NCBI RefSeq assembly: GCF_026153205.1
Contig: NZ_JAPFBW010000042.1
Span: 1 to 51,336 of the forward strand
DNA: 51,336 nt
Source: Aquabacterium sp. A7-Y
GTDB taxonomy: Bacteria; Pseudomonadota; Gammaproteobacteria; Burkholderiales; Burkholderiaceae_C
Direction of reading: 5' to 3'
Below the pieces are notes generated by a model. It ran no database searches. It had not been told where the DNA came from and saw nothing but the letters and a program-made list of their open reading frames with translations. The position numbers and the translations under genes were made by a program. Positions 34,903 to 44,452 of the stretch are shown in pieces (position 1 is the stretch's first letter; every line of letters begins with the position of its first letter).

Positions 34903-36444
34903 TCAGCCCTGCGCCGCCACCCTTTCGGCCTTGCTGTGCAGCTTGTTCAGCGCCGCAAGATAGGCCTTGGCGGAGGCAACCACGATATCGGGGTCGGCCC
35001 CGACCCCGTTGACCACCCGACCGCCCAACTGCAGCCGGATCGTGACTTCACCTTGAGATTCTGTGCTGCCAGACGTTATGGCATTCACCGAATACAACAA
35101 CATTTCAGCGCCACTTTGCACCTTCGTTTCAATTGCCTTGAGGCTGGCGTCCACCGGACCGTTGCCGACACTGTCGGCGTGGTGCTCCTGGTCGCCCGCG
35201 GCGAACACCACCTTGGCGTGCGGGCGCTCGCCCATCTCGGAGCGTTGCGACAGCGCCAGCAGGCGGTAGTGCTCCTGCTCGCTGGTGACGCTTTCGTCGC
35301 TGACCAGGGCGATGATGTCCTCGTCGAAGATCTCGCTCTTGCGGTCGGCCAGGTCCTTGAAGCGGGCGAAGGCGGCGTTGACCTCGGTCTCGGAGTCGAG
35401 TTCGATGCCCAGCTCCTGCAGGCGCTGCTTGAAGGCATTGCGGCCGGAGAGCTTGCCGAGCACGATCTTGTTGGCAGACCAGCCGACGTCCTCGGCCCGC
35501 ATGATCTCGTAGGTGTCGCGCGCCTTGAGCACGCCGTCCTGGTGGATGCCCGAGGCATGCGCGAAGGCGTTGGCACCGACCACGGCCTTGTTGGGCTGCA
35601 CGACAAAGCCGGTGGTCTGCGAGACCAGGCGCGAGGCCGGCACGATCTGCGAGGTGTCGATGCCCAGCTCGAGACCGAAGTAGTCGCGCCGCGTGCGCAC
35701 GGCCATCACCACCTCCTCCAGCGAGCAGTTGCCGGCGCGCTCGCCCAGCCCGTTGATGGTGCACTCGACCTGGCGCGCGCCGCCGATCTGCACGCCGGCC
35801 AGCGAGTTGGCGACCGCCATGCCGAGGTCGTTGTGGCAATGCACCGACCAGACCGCACGGTCGGAGTTGGGAATGCGCTCGCGCAGCGTCTTGATGAAGC
35901 TGCCGTACAACTCGGGCACCGCATAGCCCACGGTGTCGGGGATGTTGATGGTGGTGGCGCCTTCGGCGATCACCGCCTCCAGCACCCGGCACAGGAAGTC
36001 GAGCTCGGAGCGGTAGCCGTCCTCCGGCGAGAACTCGACGTCACCGGTCAGGTTGCGCGCAAAACGCACGGCCTGCCTGGCCTGCTCGAACACCTGGTCC
36101 GGTGTCATGCGCAGCTTCTTCTCCATGTGCAGCGGACTGGTGGCGATGAAGGTATGGATGCGCGAGCGGGCGGCGCCCTGCAGCGCCTCGGCGGCGCGCG
36201 AGATGTCGCGGTCGTTGGCGCGGGCCAGCGAGCAGACGGTCGATTCCTTGACCACGTCGGCGATCGCCTTGACGGCCTCGAAGTCGCCGTTGGACGAGGC
36301 CGCGAAGCCGGCCTCGATCACGTCGACCCGCAGACGCTCGAGCTGGCGGGCGATGCGCAGCTTCTCGTCTTTCGTCATCGAGGCGCCGGGCGACTGCTCG
36401 CCGTCGCGCAGCGTCGTGTCGAAAATGATCAGCTTGTCGGCCAT
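34903..36444 (-). CDS. leuA: 2-isopropylmalate synthase
   Basis: 513 residues. The HMGL-like catalytic domain has the start [16 protein letters not shown] and the metal-binding HCHNDLG (about 205-211). A helical linker and the C-terminal LeuA regulatory domain, ending with SRAYLAAL-like sequence (here [17 protein letters not shown]), bind leucine for feedback control. It condenses acetyl-CoA and 2-oxoisovalerate, the first committed step to leucine. It is preceded by a leader peptide gene and a terminator-type hairpin (36512-36630). The leucine-specific isomerase and dehydrogenase genes are not in the window. Confidence 0.97.
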   Translation of the reverse strand: MADKLIIFDTTLRDGEQSPGASMTKDEKLRIARQLERLRVDVIEAGFAASSNGDFEAVKAIADVVKESTVCSLARANDRDISRAAEALQGAARSRIHTFIATSPLHMEKKLRMTPDQVFEQARQAVRFARNLTGDVEFSPEDGYRSELDFLCRVLEAVIAEGATTINIPDTVGYAVPELYGSFIKTLRERIPNSDRAVWSVHCHNDLGMAVANSLAGVQIGGARQVECTINGLGERAGNCSLEEVVMAVRTRRDYFGLELGIDTSQIVPASRLVSQTTGFVVQPNKAVVGANAFAHASGIHQDGVLKARDTYEIMRAEDVGWSANKIVLGKLSGRNAFKQRLQELGIELDSETEVNAAFARFKDLADRKSEIFDEDIIALVSDESVTSEQEHYRLLALSQRSEMGERPHAKVVFAAGDQEHHADSVGNGPVDASLKAIETKVQSGAEMLLYSVNAITSGSTESQGEVTIRLQLGGRVVNGVGADPDIVVASAKAYLAALNKLHSKAERVAAQG

Positions 36445-36511
36445 GGTGGATCTCCGTGGGGTGTGCCGTCGCGGACGGCGACTCGGTTGCGTTTTGTCGG
36501 GGCCAAACGAA

Positions 36512-36543
36512 AACGGCCCGCAGCGCTGAGCTGGCGGGCCGTT
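36512..36543 (-). terminator. Attenuator hairpin upstream of leuA
   Basis: On the minus strand AACGGCCCGC (36543-36534), a 12-base loop and GCGGGCCGTT (36521-36512) form a perfect 10-bp stem, followed by TTTCGTTT. It lies between a leucine-rich leader peptide and leuA, 68 bp before the leuA start, where an attenuator terminator should be. Confidence 0.75.
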
Positions 36544-36570
36544 GACGGTGAAACTCTCAGACGTGTGCCA

Positions 36571-36630
36571 TCAGCGTGCCCGAAACACTCCTGCTAGCAG
36601 TAGCGTGGAAGGGGCGATGCGCGTCGTCAT
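36571..36630 (-). CDS. leuL: leuA leader peptide (19 residues)
   Basis: ATG at 36630, TGA at 36573-36571, translation MTTRIAPSTLLLAGVFRAR. Codons 10-12 are CTA CTG CTA, two of them the CTA codon that is rare in GC-rich genomes. This is the hallmark of leucine attenuation: starvation stalls the ribosome at the Leu run and changes RNA folding before the hairpin at 36512-36543. A -10-like TATATT at 36642-36637 places a likely transcript start at or next to the ATG, so this message may be leaderless. No Shine-Dalgarno sequence is visible. It was too short for standard gene callers. Confidence 0.7.
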   Translation of the reverse strand: MTTRIAPSTLLLAGVFRAR

Positions 36631-36650
36631 GAAGCCAATATATCACGTGT

Positions 36651-37478
36651 TTACTGATGTAAGCCTTTTTCATCGGGCTCGTCGGTGGACACCGCGATCA
36701 CGCTGACCGGCCGGCCACGGGACTTCTTGATGAAGTAGACCACGTAGCCCGAAACGCCGTAGAGCAGGAACAGCCCGAACAGCACCAACGGTGGGTGGTA
36801 GGCGATGACGGCGAAGCCCAGCGCGATCGCGACGATCGCGATGAAGGGCACAGAGCGCTTGAAGCTGACGTCCTTGAAGCTGTAGAAGGGCACGTTGGTG
36901 ACCATGGTGAGCCCGGCATACAGGGTCAGGCCAAAGGCCAGCCAGCGCAGCCAGTCGATCTGCTCCACCCCCTTGTAGCCCAGGTCGTCCATGACCCAGA
37001 TCAGCCCGGTGACCAGGGCCGCTGCGGCCGGGCTGGGCAGGCCCTGGAAAAAGCGCTTGTCGACCACCGCGATGTTGGTGTTGAAGCGCGCCAGGCGCAG
37101 TGCGGCGCCGGCACAGTAGACGAAGGCCGCCAGCCAGCCCAGCTTGCCCAGGCCCTGCAGGGCCCATTCGTAGACGATCAAGGCCGGCGCAGCACCGAAG
37201 GACACCATGTCCGACAGGCTGTCCATCTGCTCGCCGAAGGCGCTCTGGGTATTGGTCATACGTGCGACGCGGCCGTCCAGGCTGTCGAGCACCATGGCGC
37301 AGAACACGCCGATGGCGGCCTGGTCGAAGCGGCCGTTCATCGCCATCACCACGGCGTAGAAGCCGCCGAACAAGGCCGCCAGGGTGAACAGGTTGGGCAG
37401 GATGTAGATCCCCTTGCGCCGCGGGCGCAGCGGCGCCTCCAGGGTCGGCGGGACGTCGGGGTCGTGCAGATCGTTCAT
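36651..37478 (-). CDS. pssA: CDP-diacylglycerol-serine O-phosphatidyltransferase
   Basis: 275 residues from the ATG at 37478 (MNDLHDPDVPPTLEAP); codons further upstream are Arg/Pro-rich and are not part of the family. The CDP-alcohol phosphotransferase motif is DSLDGRVARM...FGEQMDSLSD (about 86-110). About eight membrane helices are visible. It makes phosphatidylserine from CDP-diacylglycerol and serine, the first step to phosphatidylethanolamine. It lies between ilvC and leuA on the same strand; a terminator after ilvC suggests its own promoter. Its 3' end is 20 bases before the leuA leader. Confidence 0.93.
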   Translation of the reverse strand: MNDLHDPDVPPTLEAPLRPRRKGIYILPNLFTLAALFGGFYAVVMAMNGRFDQAAIGVFCAMVLDSLDGRVARMTNTQSAFGEQMDSLSDMVSFGAAPALIVYEWALQGLGKLGWLAAFVYCAGAALRLARFNTNIAVVDKRFFQGLPSPAAAALVTGLIWVMDDLGYKGVEQIDWLRWLAFGLTLYAGLTMVTNVPFYSFKDVSFKRSVPFIAIVAIALGFAVIAYHPPLVLFGLFLLYGVSGYVVYFIKKSRGRPVSVIAVSTDEPDEKGLHQ

Positions 37479-37744
37479 GTCTCTCGGGGCATCGGATGGG
37501 AAGGCCGGGCGCTTCGGCGCTCGCGCGCCGCGCCTGCGTCCCTTCCGGGACGAGCAAGGCTTGCGCCCGGCAGGCAGCACGGCCCGCGTGCGCCGCCGCG
37601 GGGTGTTCCCGGCAGCGGCAGGCGGGCCGTGCATGGGCGCGAGAATACATCAGGCGAGAAACGCCGGGCGGCCAAGAAAAAGGCCGCCGGCCCTCGGGGG
37701 CTGGCGGCCTCGGCCTGGGAGCGGCTCGCGCCGCTGGCGGGGGA
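37479..37744. other. Intergenic stretch between pssA and ilvC
   Basis: 266 bp with the ilvC terminator at one end. The remainder is very GC-rich, and the pssA promoter should be here, but no clear -35/-10 pair was found and no other gene is visible. Confidence 0.45.
37675..37710 (-). terminator. Intrinsic terminator downstream of ilvC
   Basis: On the minus strand AGGCCGCC (37710-37703) pairs with GGCGGCCT (37688-37681), the stem continues inward with GCCC/GGGC, and TTTTCTT follows. It lies 35 bases after the ilvC stop and should end the ilvBNC transcript. Confidence 0.8.
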
Positions 37745-38880
<1,136 letters not shown>

Positions 38881-38899
38881 GTAAGCATGCAGGGCGCCT

Positions 38900-39391
38900 T
38901 CAAACCCGCAGGATGCGCTCGCCGCGGCCGATGCCGCTGGTGCCGGTGCGCACGGTCTCGAGGATGGAGGTGCGGTCGAGCGCCTCGATGAAGGCGTCGA
39001 GCTTGCTGGCGTCGCCGGTCAGCTCGATCGTGTAGGTCTTCTCGGTGACGTCGACGATGCGGCCGCGGAAGATGTCGGCCATGCGTTTCATCTCGTCGCG
39101 CTCCTTGCCCACCGCGCGCACCTTGATGAGCATCAGCTCGCGCTCGGTGAAGCTGCCTTCGGTCAGGTCGACCACCTTGACCACCTCGATGAGACGGTTC
39201 AGGTGTTTGGTGATCTGCTCGATCACCTCGTCGGAGCCCGTCGTGACGATGGTCATGCGCGACAGCGAGGGATCCTCGGTCGGCGCCACGGTCAGGCTTT
39301 CGATGTTGTAGCCGCGGGCCGAGAACAGGCCCACCACGCGGGAGAGGGCCCCGGCCTCGTTCTCCAGCAGCACTGCAATGATGTGTTTCAT
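38900..39391 (-). CDS. ilvN: Acetolactate synthase small (regulatory) subunit
   Basis: 163 residues, the usual length for the ilvH/ilvN type. The ACT domain at about 1-80 (KHIIAVLLENEAGALSRVVGLFSARGYNIESL) binds valine for feedback inhibition. The second domain has the AVGKERDEMKRMADIFRGRIVDVTE region. It activates the IlvB catalytic subunit. It lies 160 bp downstream of ilvB and 138 bp upstream of ilvC, in the order ilvB-ilvN-ilvC. Confidence 0.97.
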   Translation of the reverse strand: MKHIIAVLLENEAGALSRVVGLFSARGYNIESLTVAPTEDPSLSRMTIVTTGSDEVIEQITKHLNRLIEVVKVVDLTEGSFTERELMLIKVRAVGKERDEMKRMADIFRGRIVDVTEKTYTIELTGDASKLDAFIEALDRTSILETVRTGTSGIGRGERILRV

Positions 39392-39551
39392 GGCTCGGTG
39401 TGCGCGCTCTTCAGGCCGACGGCGGTAACCGCCGACCCTTGGCCACGCTTTCGATCAAAAGAAAAAATAGATCGGTCCTCGACCGTGGGGTGCGGGCGCC
39501 GGCGCCTGACGTGCCGCGGTAACGGCAGCGCCCTTGCCGGGCCGCTTCACC

Positions 39552-41336
39552 TCACAGGTCTTCGGACCCCAGCAGCATTTCGCTGATGCCCTTGCCGGCC
39601 TGCACCATGGGCCAGACGTTTTCGGTCGGATCGGTGCGCACGTCAAGGAACACGGTGCGGTCCTTGAGCTTCATCGCCTCGCGCAGCGCCGGCTCGACGT
39701 CGGAGGGCTTCTCCACCAGCAGGCCGACGTGGCCGTAGGCCTCGGCCAGCTTGACGAAGTTCGGCAGCGCGTCCATGTAGCTGTGCGAGTAGCGGCCGCC
39801 GTAATCGAGCTGCTGCCACTGGCGCACCATGCCCAGGTAGCCGTTGTTGAGCGAGACCACCTTGACCGGCGTCTGGTACTGCTGGCAGGTCGAGAGCTCC
39901 TGGATGCACATCTGGATCGAGCCTTCGCCGGTGATGCAGAACACGTCGGCATCGGGCTTGGCGAGCTTGATCCCCATCGCGTAAGGCAGGCCGACACCCA
40001 TGGTGCCCAGGCCACCGGAGTTGATCCAGCGGCGCGGCTCGTCGAAGCGGTAGAACTGGGCCGCCCACATCTGGTGCTGGCCGACGTCGGAGGTGATGTA
40101 GGTTTCGCGGTCCTTGGTCAGCTCCCAGAGGGTCTCGACCACGGCCTGCGGCTTGATCACCTTGTCCGAGCGCTTGTAGCTCAGGCATTCGCGCTTGCGC
40201 CACTCGTTGATCTGGCCCCACCAGCCCGACAACGCGTGCACGTCGGGGCGGGCCTGCTGCTCCTTGATCTGGGCGATCAACTCCTGCAGCACGTCCTTGA
40301 CGTCGCCGACGATGGGGATGTCGACCTTCACGCGCTTGGAGATCGACGAGGGGTCGATGTCGACGTGGATGATCTTGCGCTCCACCGAGGCGAAGTGGCG
40401 CGGGTTGCCGATGACGCGGTCATCAAAACGCGCGCCCACGGCCAGCAGGACGTCGCAGTTCTGCATCGTCATGTTGGCTTCGTAGGTGCCGTGCATGCCC
40501 AGCATGCCGAGGAACTTCGGGTCGCTGGCCGGATAGGCGCCCAGGCCCATCAGGGTGTTGGTGCAGGGATAGCCCAGCAGGTCCACCAGCTCGCGCAGCT
40601 CGGCCGAGGCATTGCCGAGGATCACGCCACCACCGGTATAGATATAGGGACGACGCGCGGCCAGCAGCAGTTGCACGGCCTTGCGGATCTGCCCGCCGTG
40701 GCCCTTGCGCACCGGGTTGTACGAGCGCATCTCGACGGTCTCCGGGTACTCGAAGACGCAGGTCTTGAGCGAGACGTCCTTCGGGATGTCGACCACCACC
40801 GGGCCGGGCCGGCCGGTGCGGGCGATGTGGAAGGCCTTTTTCATCGTCCGGGCCAGCTCGCGCACATCCTTGACCAGGAAGTTGTGCTTCACGATGGGGC
40901 GCGTGATGCCCACGGTGTCGCACTCCTGGAAGGCGTCGAGCCCGATCGCGGGCGTCGGCACCTGGCCGGTGATGATCACCATCGGGATCGAGTCCATGTA
41001 GGCGGTCGCGATGCCGGTGATCGCGTTGGTCACGCCAGGACCCGAGGTGACAAGCGCGACGCCAACTTCGCCCGAAGCGCGGGCATAGCCGTCGGCGGCG
41101 TGCACGGCCGCCTGCTCGTGGCGAACCAGCACGTGTTCTATGGTCTGCTGCTTGTACAGCGCGTCGTAGATATAGAGGACCGCACCGCCCGGATAGCCCC
41201 ACATGAACTTGACGCCTTCGGCCTGGAGGCAGCGCACCAGGATTTCGGAGCCATTGAGTTCTTCGGGGGAGTTGGGGGGCGCGGATTTGCCGTCGGTTGC
41301 GGCGGCGCGCTTGAGGTCAGCGGCAGAGATGTCCAT
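39552..41336 (-). CDS. ilvB: Acetolactate synthase large (catalytic) subunit
   Basis: 594 residues. TPP-dependent enzyme with the activating Glu in VRHEQAAVHAADGYARASG (about 74), the central FAD domain, and the C-terminal TPP motif GEGSIQMCIQELSTC...NNGYLGMVRQWQ (about 460-495). It makes acetolactate from pyruvate and acetohydroxybutyrate from pyruvate plus 2-oxobutyrate. The N-terminus (about 1-28) is a low-complexity extension (MDISAADLKRAAATDGKS...) before the conserved SEILVRCLQAEG. It starts 276 bp from the divergent sigma-factor gene. Confidence 0.97.
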   Translation of the reverse strand: MDISAADLKRAAATDGKSAPPNSPEELNGSEILVRCLQAEGVKFMWGYPGGAVLYIYDALYKQQTIEHVLVRHEQAAVHAADGYARASGEVGVALVTSGPGVTNAITGIATAYMDSIPMVIITGQVPTPAIGLDAFQECDTVGITRPIVKHNFLVKDVRELARTMKKAFHIARTGRPGPVVVDIPKDVSLKTCVFEYPETVEMRSYNPVRKGHGGQIRKAVQLLLAARRPYIYTGGGVILGNASAELRELVDLLGYPCTNTLMGLGAYPASDPKFLGMLGMHGTYEANMTMQNCDVLLAVGARFDDRVIGNPRHFASVERKIIHVDIDPSSISKRVKVDIPIVGDVKDVLQELIAQIKEQQARPDVHALSGWWGQINEWRKRECLSYKRSDKVIKPQAVVETLWELTKDRETYITSDVGQHQMWAAQFYRFDEPRRWINSGGLGTMGVGLPYAMGIKLAKPDADVFCITGEGSIQMCIQELSTCQQYQTPVKVVSLNNGYLGMVRQWQQLDYGGRYSHSYMDALPNFVKLAEAYGHVGLLVEKPSDVEPALREAMKLKDRTVFLDVRTDPTENVWPMVQAGKGISEMLLGSEDL

Positions 41337-41612
41337 GTCGAACCTTTCTGATTTTCTCTAACGAAAAACGATCGGTGCCCCTCTTCAACGCTCGGATGAG
41401 CTCGCCCTTGTGAGGCGGATTCGGAGGCTGCGCAGTCATCAACAGGGAGGCCCGGGTCGGGCGTCCAAGTCGAGACCCGTCTGTTGTGCAAGGCAGCATT
41501 ATGGCATTTCGTAGCATTGTTGCTGCGCCGCGCCGCGCGCGGCGGGCAAGTTTCTTGTCGATGAGATAATTTTTCGGTCTTCTTCCCGGTAGCACCTCCA
41601 CTGCTCCTGCCC

Positions 41613-42179
41613 TTGGCCAGCGAACAAGAACTCACCGAATTCCTCAAGAGCGTCGACAAGCGGGCCTTCAAACGTACCGTCTACGCCGTGCGGGACACTG
41701 ACGCGGCGCTCGACATCGTGCAGGACGCGATGATCCGCCTCACCGAAAAATACGGCGACCGCAACGCGGCCGAGCTGCCCTTGCTGTTTCAGCGCATCCT
41801 CTCGAACGCCACCACCGACTGGTTCCGGCGGCAGAAGGTGCGCAGCGCCGTGATGACCAGCTTCCACAGCAACGACAGCGCCGACCCCGAGGCCGAGTTC
41901 GACCTGCTGGAGACGCTGGAATCCCTGGATCATTCCGCCGGCACCGAAAGCGCGGCCGACTCGGTCGCGCGGGCCCAGATCCTGCAAGCGATCGAGGTCG
42001 AGGTCGGCCGGCTGCCGACACGTCAACGCGAAGCCTTTTTGATGCGTTACTGGGAGGAGCTCGATGTTTCCGAGACGGCCGCTGTCATGGGCTGCTCGGA
42101 GGGCAGCGTGAAAACACACTGCTCGAGAGCCGTCGCTGCCTTGGCTCGCGCCCTCAAGGCAAAGGGAATTGCGCCATGA
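41613..42179 (+). CDS. ECF-type RNA polymerase sigma factor
   Basis: 188 residues from a TTG at 41613. No ATG fits, and Burkholderiales relatives start at the equivalent ASE-x-ELTEFL, so a TTG start is likely although no Shine-Dalgarno is visible. Region 2 lies at about 12-75 (RDTDAALDIVQDAMIRLTE, LFQRILSNATTDWFRRQK) and region 4 at about 125-175 (LPTRQREAFLMRYWEELD, then CSEGSVKTHCSRAVAAL). The gene heads an operon and overlaps the DUF3619 gene by ATGA. Target promoters are unknown. It is divergent from ilvBNC. Confidence 0.88.
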   Translation: MASEQELTEFLKSVDKRAFKRTVYAVRDTDAALDIVQDAMIRLTEKYGDRNAAELPLLFQRILSNATTDWFRRQKVRSAVMTSFHSNDSADPEAEFDLLETLESLDHSAGTESAADSVARAQILQAIEVEVGRLPTRQREAFLMRYWEELDVSETAAVMGCSEGSVKTHCSRAVAALARALKAKGIAP

Positions 42180-42628
42180 ACAACCACCACACCGCACTGC
42201 ACGCTGCTGAACGCGAAGCCCTCGAAGCCCGCCTCGGGCTGCGCATTGCCGGCCGCCTGTCCGAAACCGCCGAGGAACTGCCGGCCGACCTGAGCGAGCG
42301 CTTGCGCTTCGCCCGTGAGCAGGCGCTGGCACGCCGCAAGCGCGGCCCGGAAACAGCCGCCGAGCCGGTGGTGGTCGGCGCGGGAAGCAGCGCTGCGCTG
42401 GCCAGTGGCATGGGCCGGCGGTCGGGCAGCTCCTGGTGGTGGTCGCTCGCTTCGCTGCTGCCAGTGGCGCTGCTGCTGGCAGGGCTGTTTTTCATCGAGC
42501 GGCTGCACGAGCAGCGCCAGGCCGAGGACGCCGCCGAGATCGACTCGGCCCTGCTGGCCGACGACCTGCCGCCCGATGCTTATGCCGACCCGGGTTTCGC
42601 CGAGTTCCTGAAAGCCCGCCAGCCATGA
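42176..42628 (+). CDS. DUF3619 protein, probable single-TM anti-sigma factor
   Basis: 150 residues. A helical cytoplasmic part (1-60; REALEARLGLRIAGRL, then LSERLRFAREQALARRK) is followed by a spacer, one membrane helix at about 87-108 (WWWSLASLLPVALLLAG) and an acidic periplasmic tail to the end (DSALLADDLPPDAYADPGFAEFL). DUF3619 has no proven role. Coupling by ATGA to the sigma gene on one side and to an exported protein on the other, plus this topology, makes an anti-sigma role likely. This is inference from gene order and topology. Confidence 0.72.
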   Translation: MNNHHTALHAAEREALEARLGLRIAGRLSETAEELPADLSERLRFAREQALARRKRGPETAAEPVVVGAGSSAALASGMGRRSGSSWWWSLASLLPVALLLAGLFFIERLHEQRQAEDAAEIDSALLADDLPPDAYADPGFAEFLKARQP

Positions 42629-43455
42629 GCCTGACGCGGCCGCCGCACCGCCCTGCGCCTCGTCGTGGCGCCGCCGGACTGCTGGCGGGAGCGACTGCTT
42701 GCTTCATTCTCGCCAGCGCGGCACTGGCGGCCCCGCCTGCGCAGGCACAACAAGGCGGGACCATCGCTGCACCGGCCGTGGCCGCCCGAGGCGGTCCGGC
42801 CTGGAGCGAGCTCAGCCCCAGCCAGCAGGCGGCGCTCGAGCCCCTGCGGCGTGAATGGGCCGGCATCGATGAACCGCGCAAGCGCAAGTGGCTCGCCATC
42901 GCGACGCGTTTCCCCAGCATGTCGGCCGACGAAAAGCAACGTCTGCAGGAACGCATGAGCGCCTGGGTGCGGCTGTCGCCCCAGGAGCGGCGCACCGCGC
43001 GGATCAACTACAGCGACGCCAAGGACGTCTCGCCGCAGGAACGCCGCGACCGCTGGGCCGCCTACCAGGCCCTCAGCGAGGAAGAGCGGCGCAAACTGGC
43101 GCGTCAGGCGGCGCGAGCCCCGAGCCCGGCCTCGGGCAAGGCAGCCGCCCGGACCGCGCCGCTCGCCTCCGGCATGCAGGCACAATCGCCGGGTTCGATG
43201 CGTCCCGGCGCGGCGCCTCAAGCGCCCCGGGTGACGGCCGGCGCCCCGCCGTCGCCGACCATGCGGCAAGCCCGTCCCGGGGCGACCACCACCTCCATCA
43301 CCAAACGCCCGGCCCCGCCGTGGCACCAGCAAGCAGGCATGCCCAAGATCGCCGCCACCCCTCAGTTCGTTGATTCGGCGACCTTGCTGCCGCGTGTCGG
43401 TCCGCAAGGCGTCGCGGCGAGCGCCGAACAGCTGCCCGCGCGCCGCCATAAATGA
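42625..43455 (+). CDS. DUF3106 exported protein, possible periplasmic sensor
   Basis: 276 residues from the ATG at 42625, overlapping the DUF3619 stop. A long N-terminal signal (residues about 1-45, basic then LLAGATACFILASAALAAPPAQA) is followed by a helical, charged DUF3106 domain (about 60-170) with repeats of the type LSPSQQAALEPL, MSADEKQRLQERMSAW, LSPQERRTARINY and LSEEERRKLARQA. This 'L-S/T-x-x-E/Q-x-x' pattern is like CpxP/CnrX-type periplasmic helical sensors. The C-terminal 100 residues are Pro/Ala-rich and disordered. No function is proven for DUF3106. Confidence 0.72.
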   Translation: MSLTRPPHRPAPRRGAAGLLAGATACFILASAALAAPPAQAQQGGTIAAPAVAARGGPAWSELSPSQQAALEPLRREWAGIDEPRKRKWLAIATRFPSMSADEKQRLQERMSAWVRLSPQERRTARINYSDAKDVSPQERRDRWAAYQALSEEERRKLARQAARAPSPASGKAAARTAPLASGMQAQSPGSMRPGAAPQAPRVTAGAPPSPTMRQARPGATTTSITKRPAPPWHQQAGMPKIAATPQFVDSATLLPRVGPQGVAASAEQLPARRHK

Positions 43456-44009
43456 GTGCCGTCGCGTCTGCTGCGCCTGGCGCTGACAGCCGGCCGTCGC
43501 CCCAGCTGCGCCGCCGGCTGGCCTGTTTCGTGTACGAGGGCGTGCTGCTTTTCGGCGTGGTGATGCTCGGCGGCCTGCTCTTTTCGCCCCTGGTTCAGCA
43601 GCGCCATGCCTTGCAGATGCGCCACGAGTTGCAGGCCTTCATGTTTGTCCTGCTCGGGCTGTACTTCGTCTGGTTCTGGTCGCACGGCGGCCAGACCTTG
43701 GCGATGAAAACCTGGCACATCCGCCTGCTGACGCGTGCCGGCGAGCCGGTCGGGACGCTGCGTGCGCTGGCCCGCTTCCTGGCGAGCTGGGTGTGGTTCC
43801 TGCCCTCCACCGCCGCGGTCGCCTTGCTCGGCTGGCAGGGCAAGGGCCAGGTGTTCGGACTGATGGCGGGCTGGGTGCTGCTGTATGCCGCGCTGAGCCT
43901 GCTGCACCCGCGGCGCCAGTACTGGCATGACGCCCTGTGCGGGACCGAACTGGTCGCCTGCCAGCCTTCCATCGGCGGCGGCAAGCGCCGCGCGGCCACG
44001 AAAGCCTGA
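43452..44009 (+). CDS. RDD-family membrane protein
   Basis: 185 residues, ATGA overlap with the DUF3106 gene. The RDD domain has an RRRLACFVYEGVLLFG first helix (about 20-45), a second helix near 60-80 (FMFVLLGLYFVWFWSHGGQTLAMKTW) and later helices around 113-130 and 133-150, plus the conserved HDALCGTELV at about 155-165. RDD proteins are small membrane proteins of largely unknown transport or signalling role. The reading frame joins the sigma-factor operon, so it may be a target or a component of that envelope circuit. Confidence 0.82.
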   Translation: MSAVASAAPGADSRPSPQLRRRLACFVYEGVLLFGVVMLGGLLFSPLVQQRHALQMRHELQAFMFVLLGLYFVWFWSHGGQTLAMKTWHIRLLTRAGEPVGTLRALARFLASWVWFLPSTAAVALLGWQGKGQVFGLMAGWVLLYAALSLLHPRRQYWHDALCGTELVACQPSIGGGKRRAATKA

Positions 44010-44013
44010 AAAC

Positions 44014-44415
44014 GTGTCGACTCCTCCCCTCGGCCTCGCGCCGCATCCCCAGAAGCGGCGCACCGGCCTGGCGCGGCTGCTGCACGCGACCCGCTACTCC
44101 ATCGAAGGCCTGGTGGCCGCCTACGGCGAAAGCGCCTTCCGCCTGGAAACCAGGCTGGCCGCCGTGATGCTGCCGCTGGCCTTCTGGCTCGGCCGCAGCT
44201 GGGTCGAGGTGGCCCTGCTGGCAGGCTCGGTGATGCTGGTGCTGATTGTCGAGCTGCTCAATTCGGCCGTCGAAGCGGCCATCGACCGGGTCTCGCTGGA
44301 GTTGCACGAGCTGTCCAAGCGGGCCAAGGACATGGGCAGCGCGGCCGTGCTGCTGGCCGTGTTGCTGTGCTCCGGCGTGTGGCTGGGTGCCCTCTGGGCA
44401 CGGCTGGCCGCCTGA
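44014..44415 (+). CDS. dgkA: Diacylglycerol kinase
   Basis: 133 residues from a GTG at 44014, five bases after the RDD stop. Three membrane helices are preceded by an amphipathic start (RRTGLARLLHATRYSIEGLVAAYGESAFRLET). The signature ELLNSAVEAAIDRVS (about 78-92) carries the catalytic Glu/Asn residues. It phosphorylates diacylglycerol from membrane lipid turnover. It lies at the end of the sigma-operon run and may be cotranscribed. Confidence 0.92.
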   Translation: MSTPPLGLAPHPQKRRTGLARLLHATRYSIEGLVAAYGESAFRLETRLAAVMLPLAFWLGRSWVEVALLAGSVMLVLIVELLNSAVEAAIDRVSLELHELSKRAKDMGSAAVLLAVLLCSGVWLGALWARLAA

Positions 44416-44452
44416 CACTGGCGCGTCGCTGCCGCCGTGCGAAGATGACGGC

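Noticed and set aside
41337-41612. A small upstream frame overlapping the ilvB start, as a possible leader peptide
   Set aside because: It has no ribosome site, no run of Val, Leu or Ile codons and no hairpin after it, so there is no attenuation signal.
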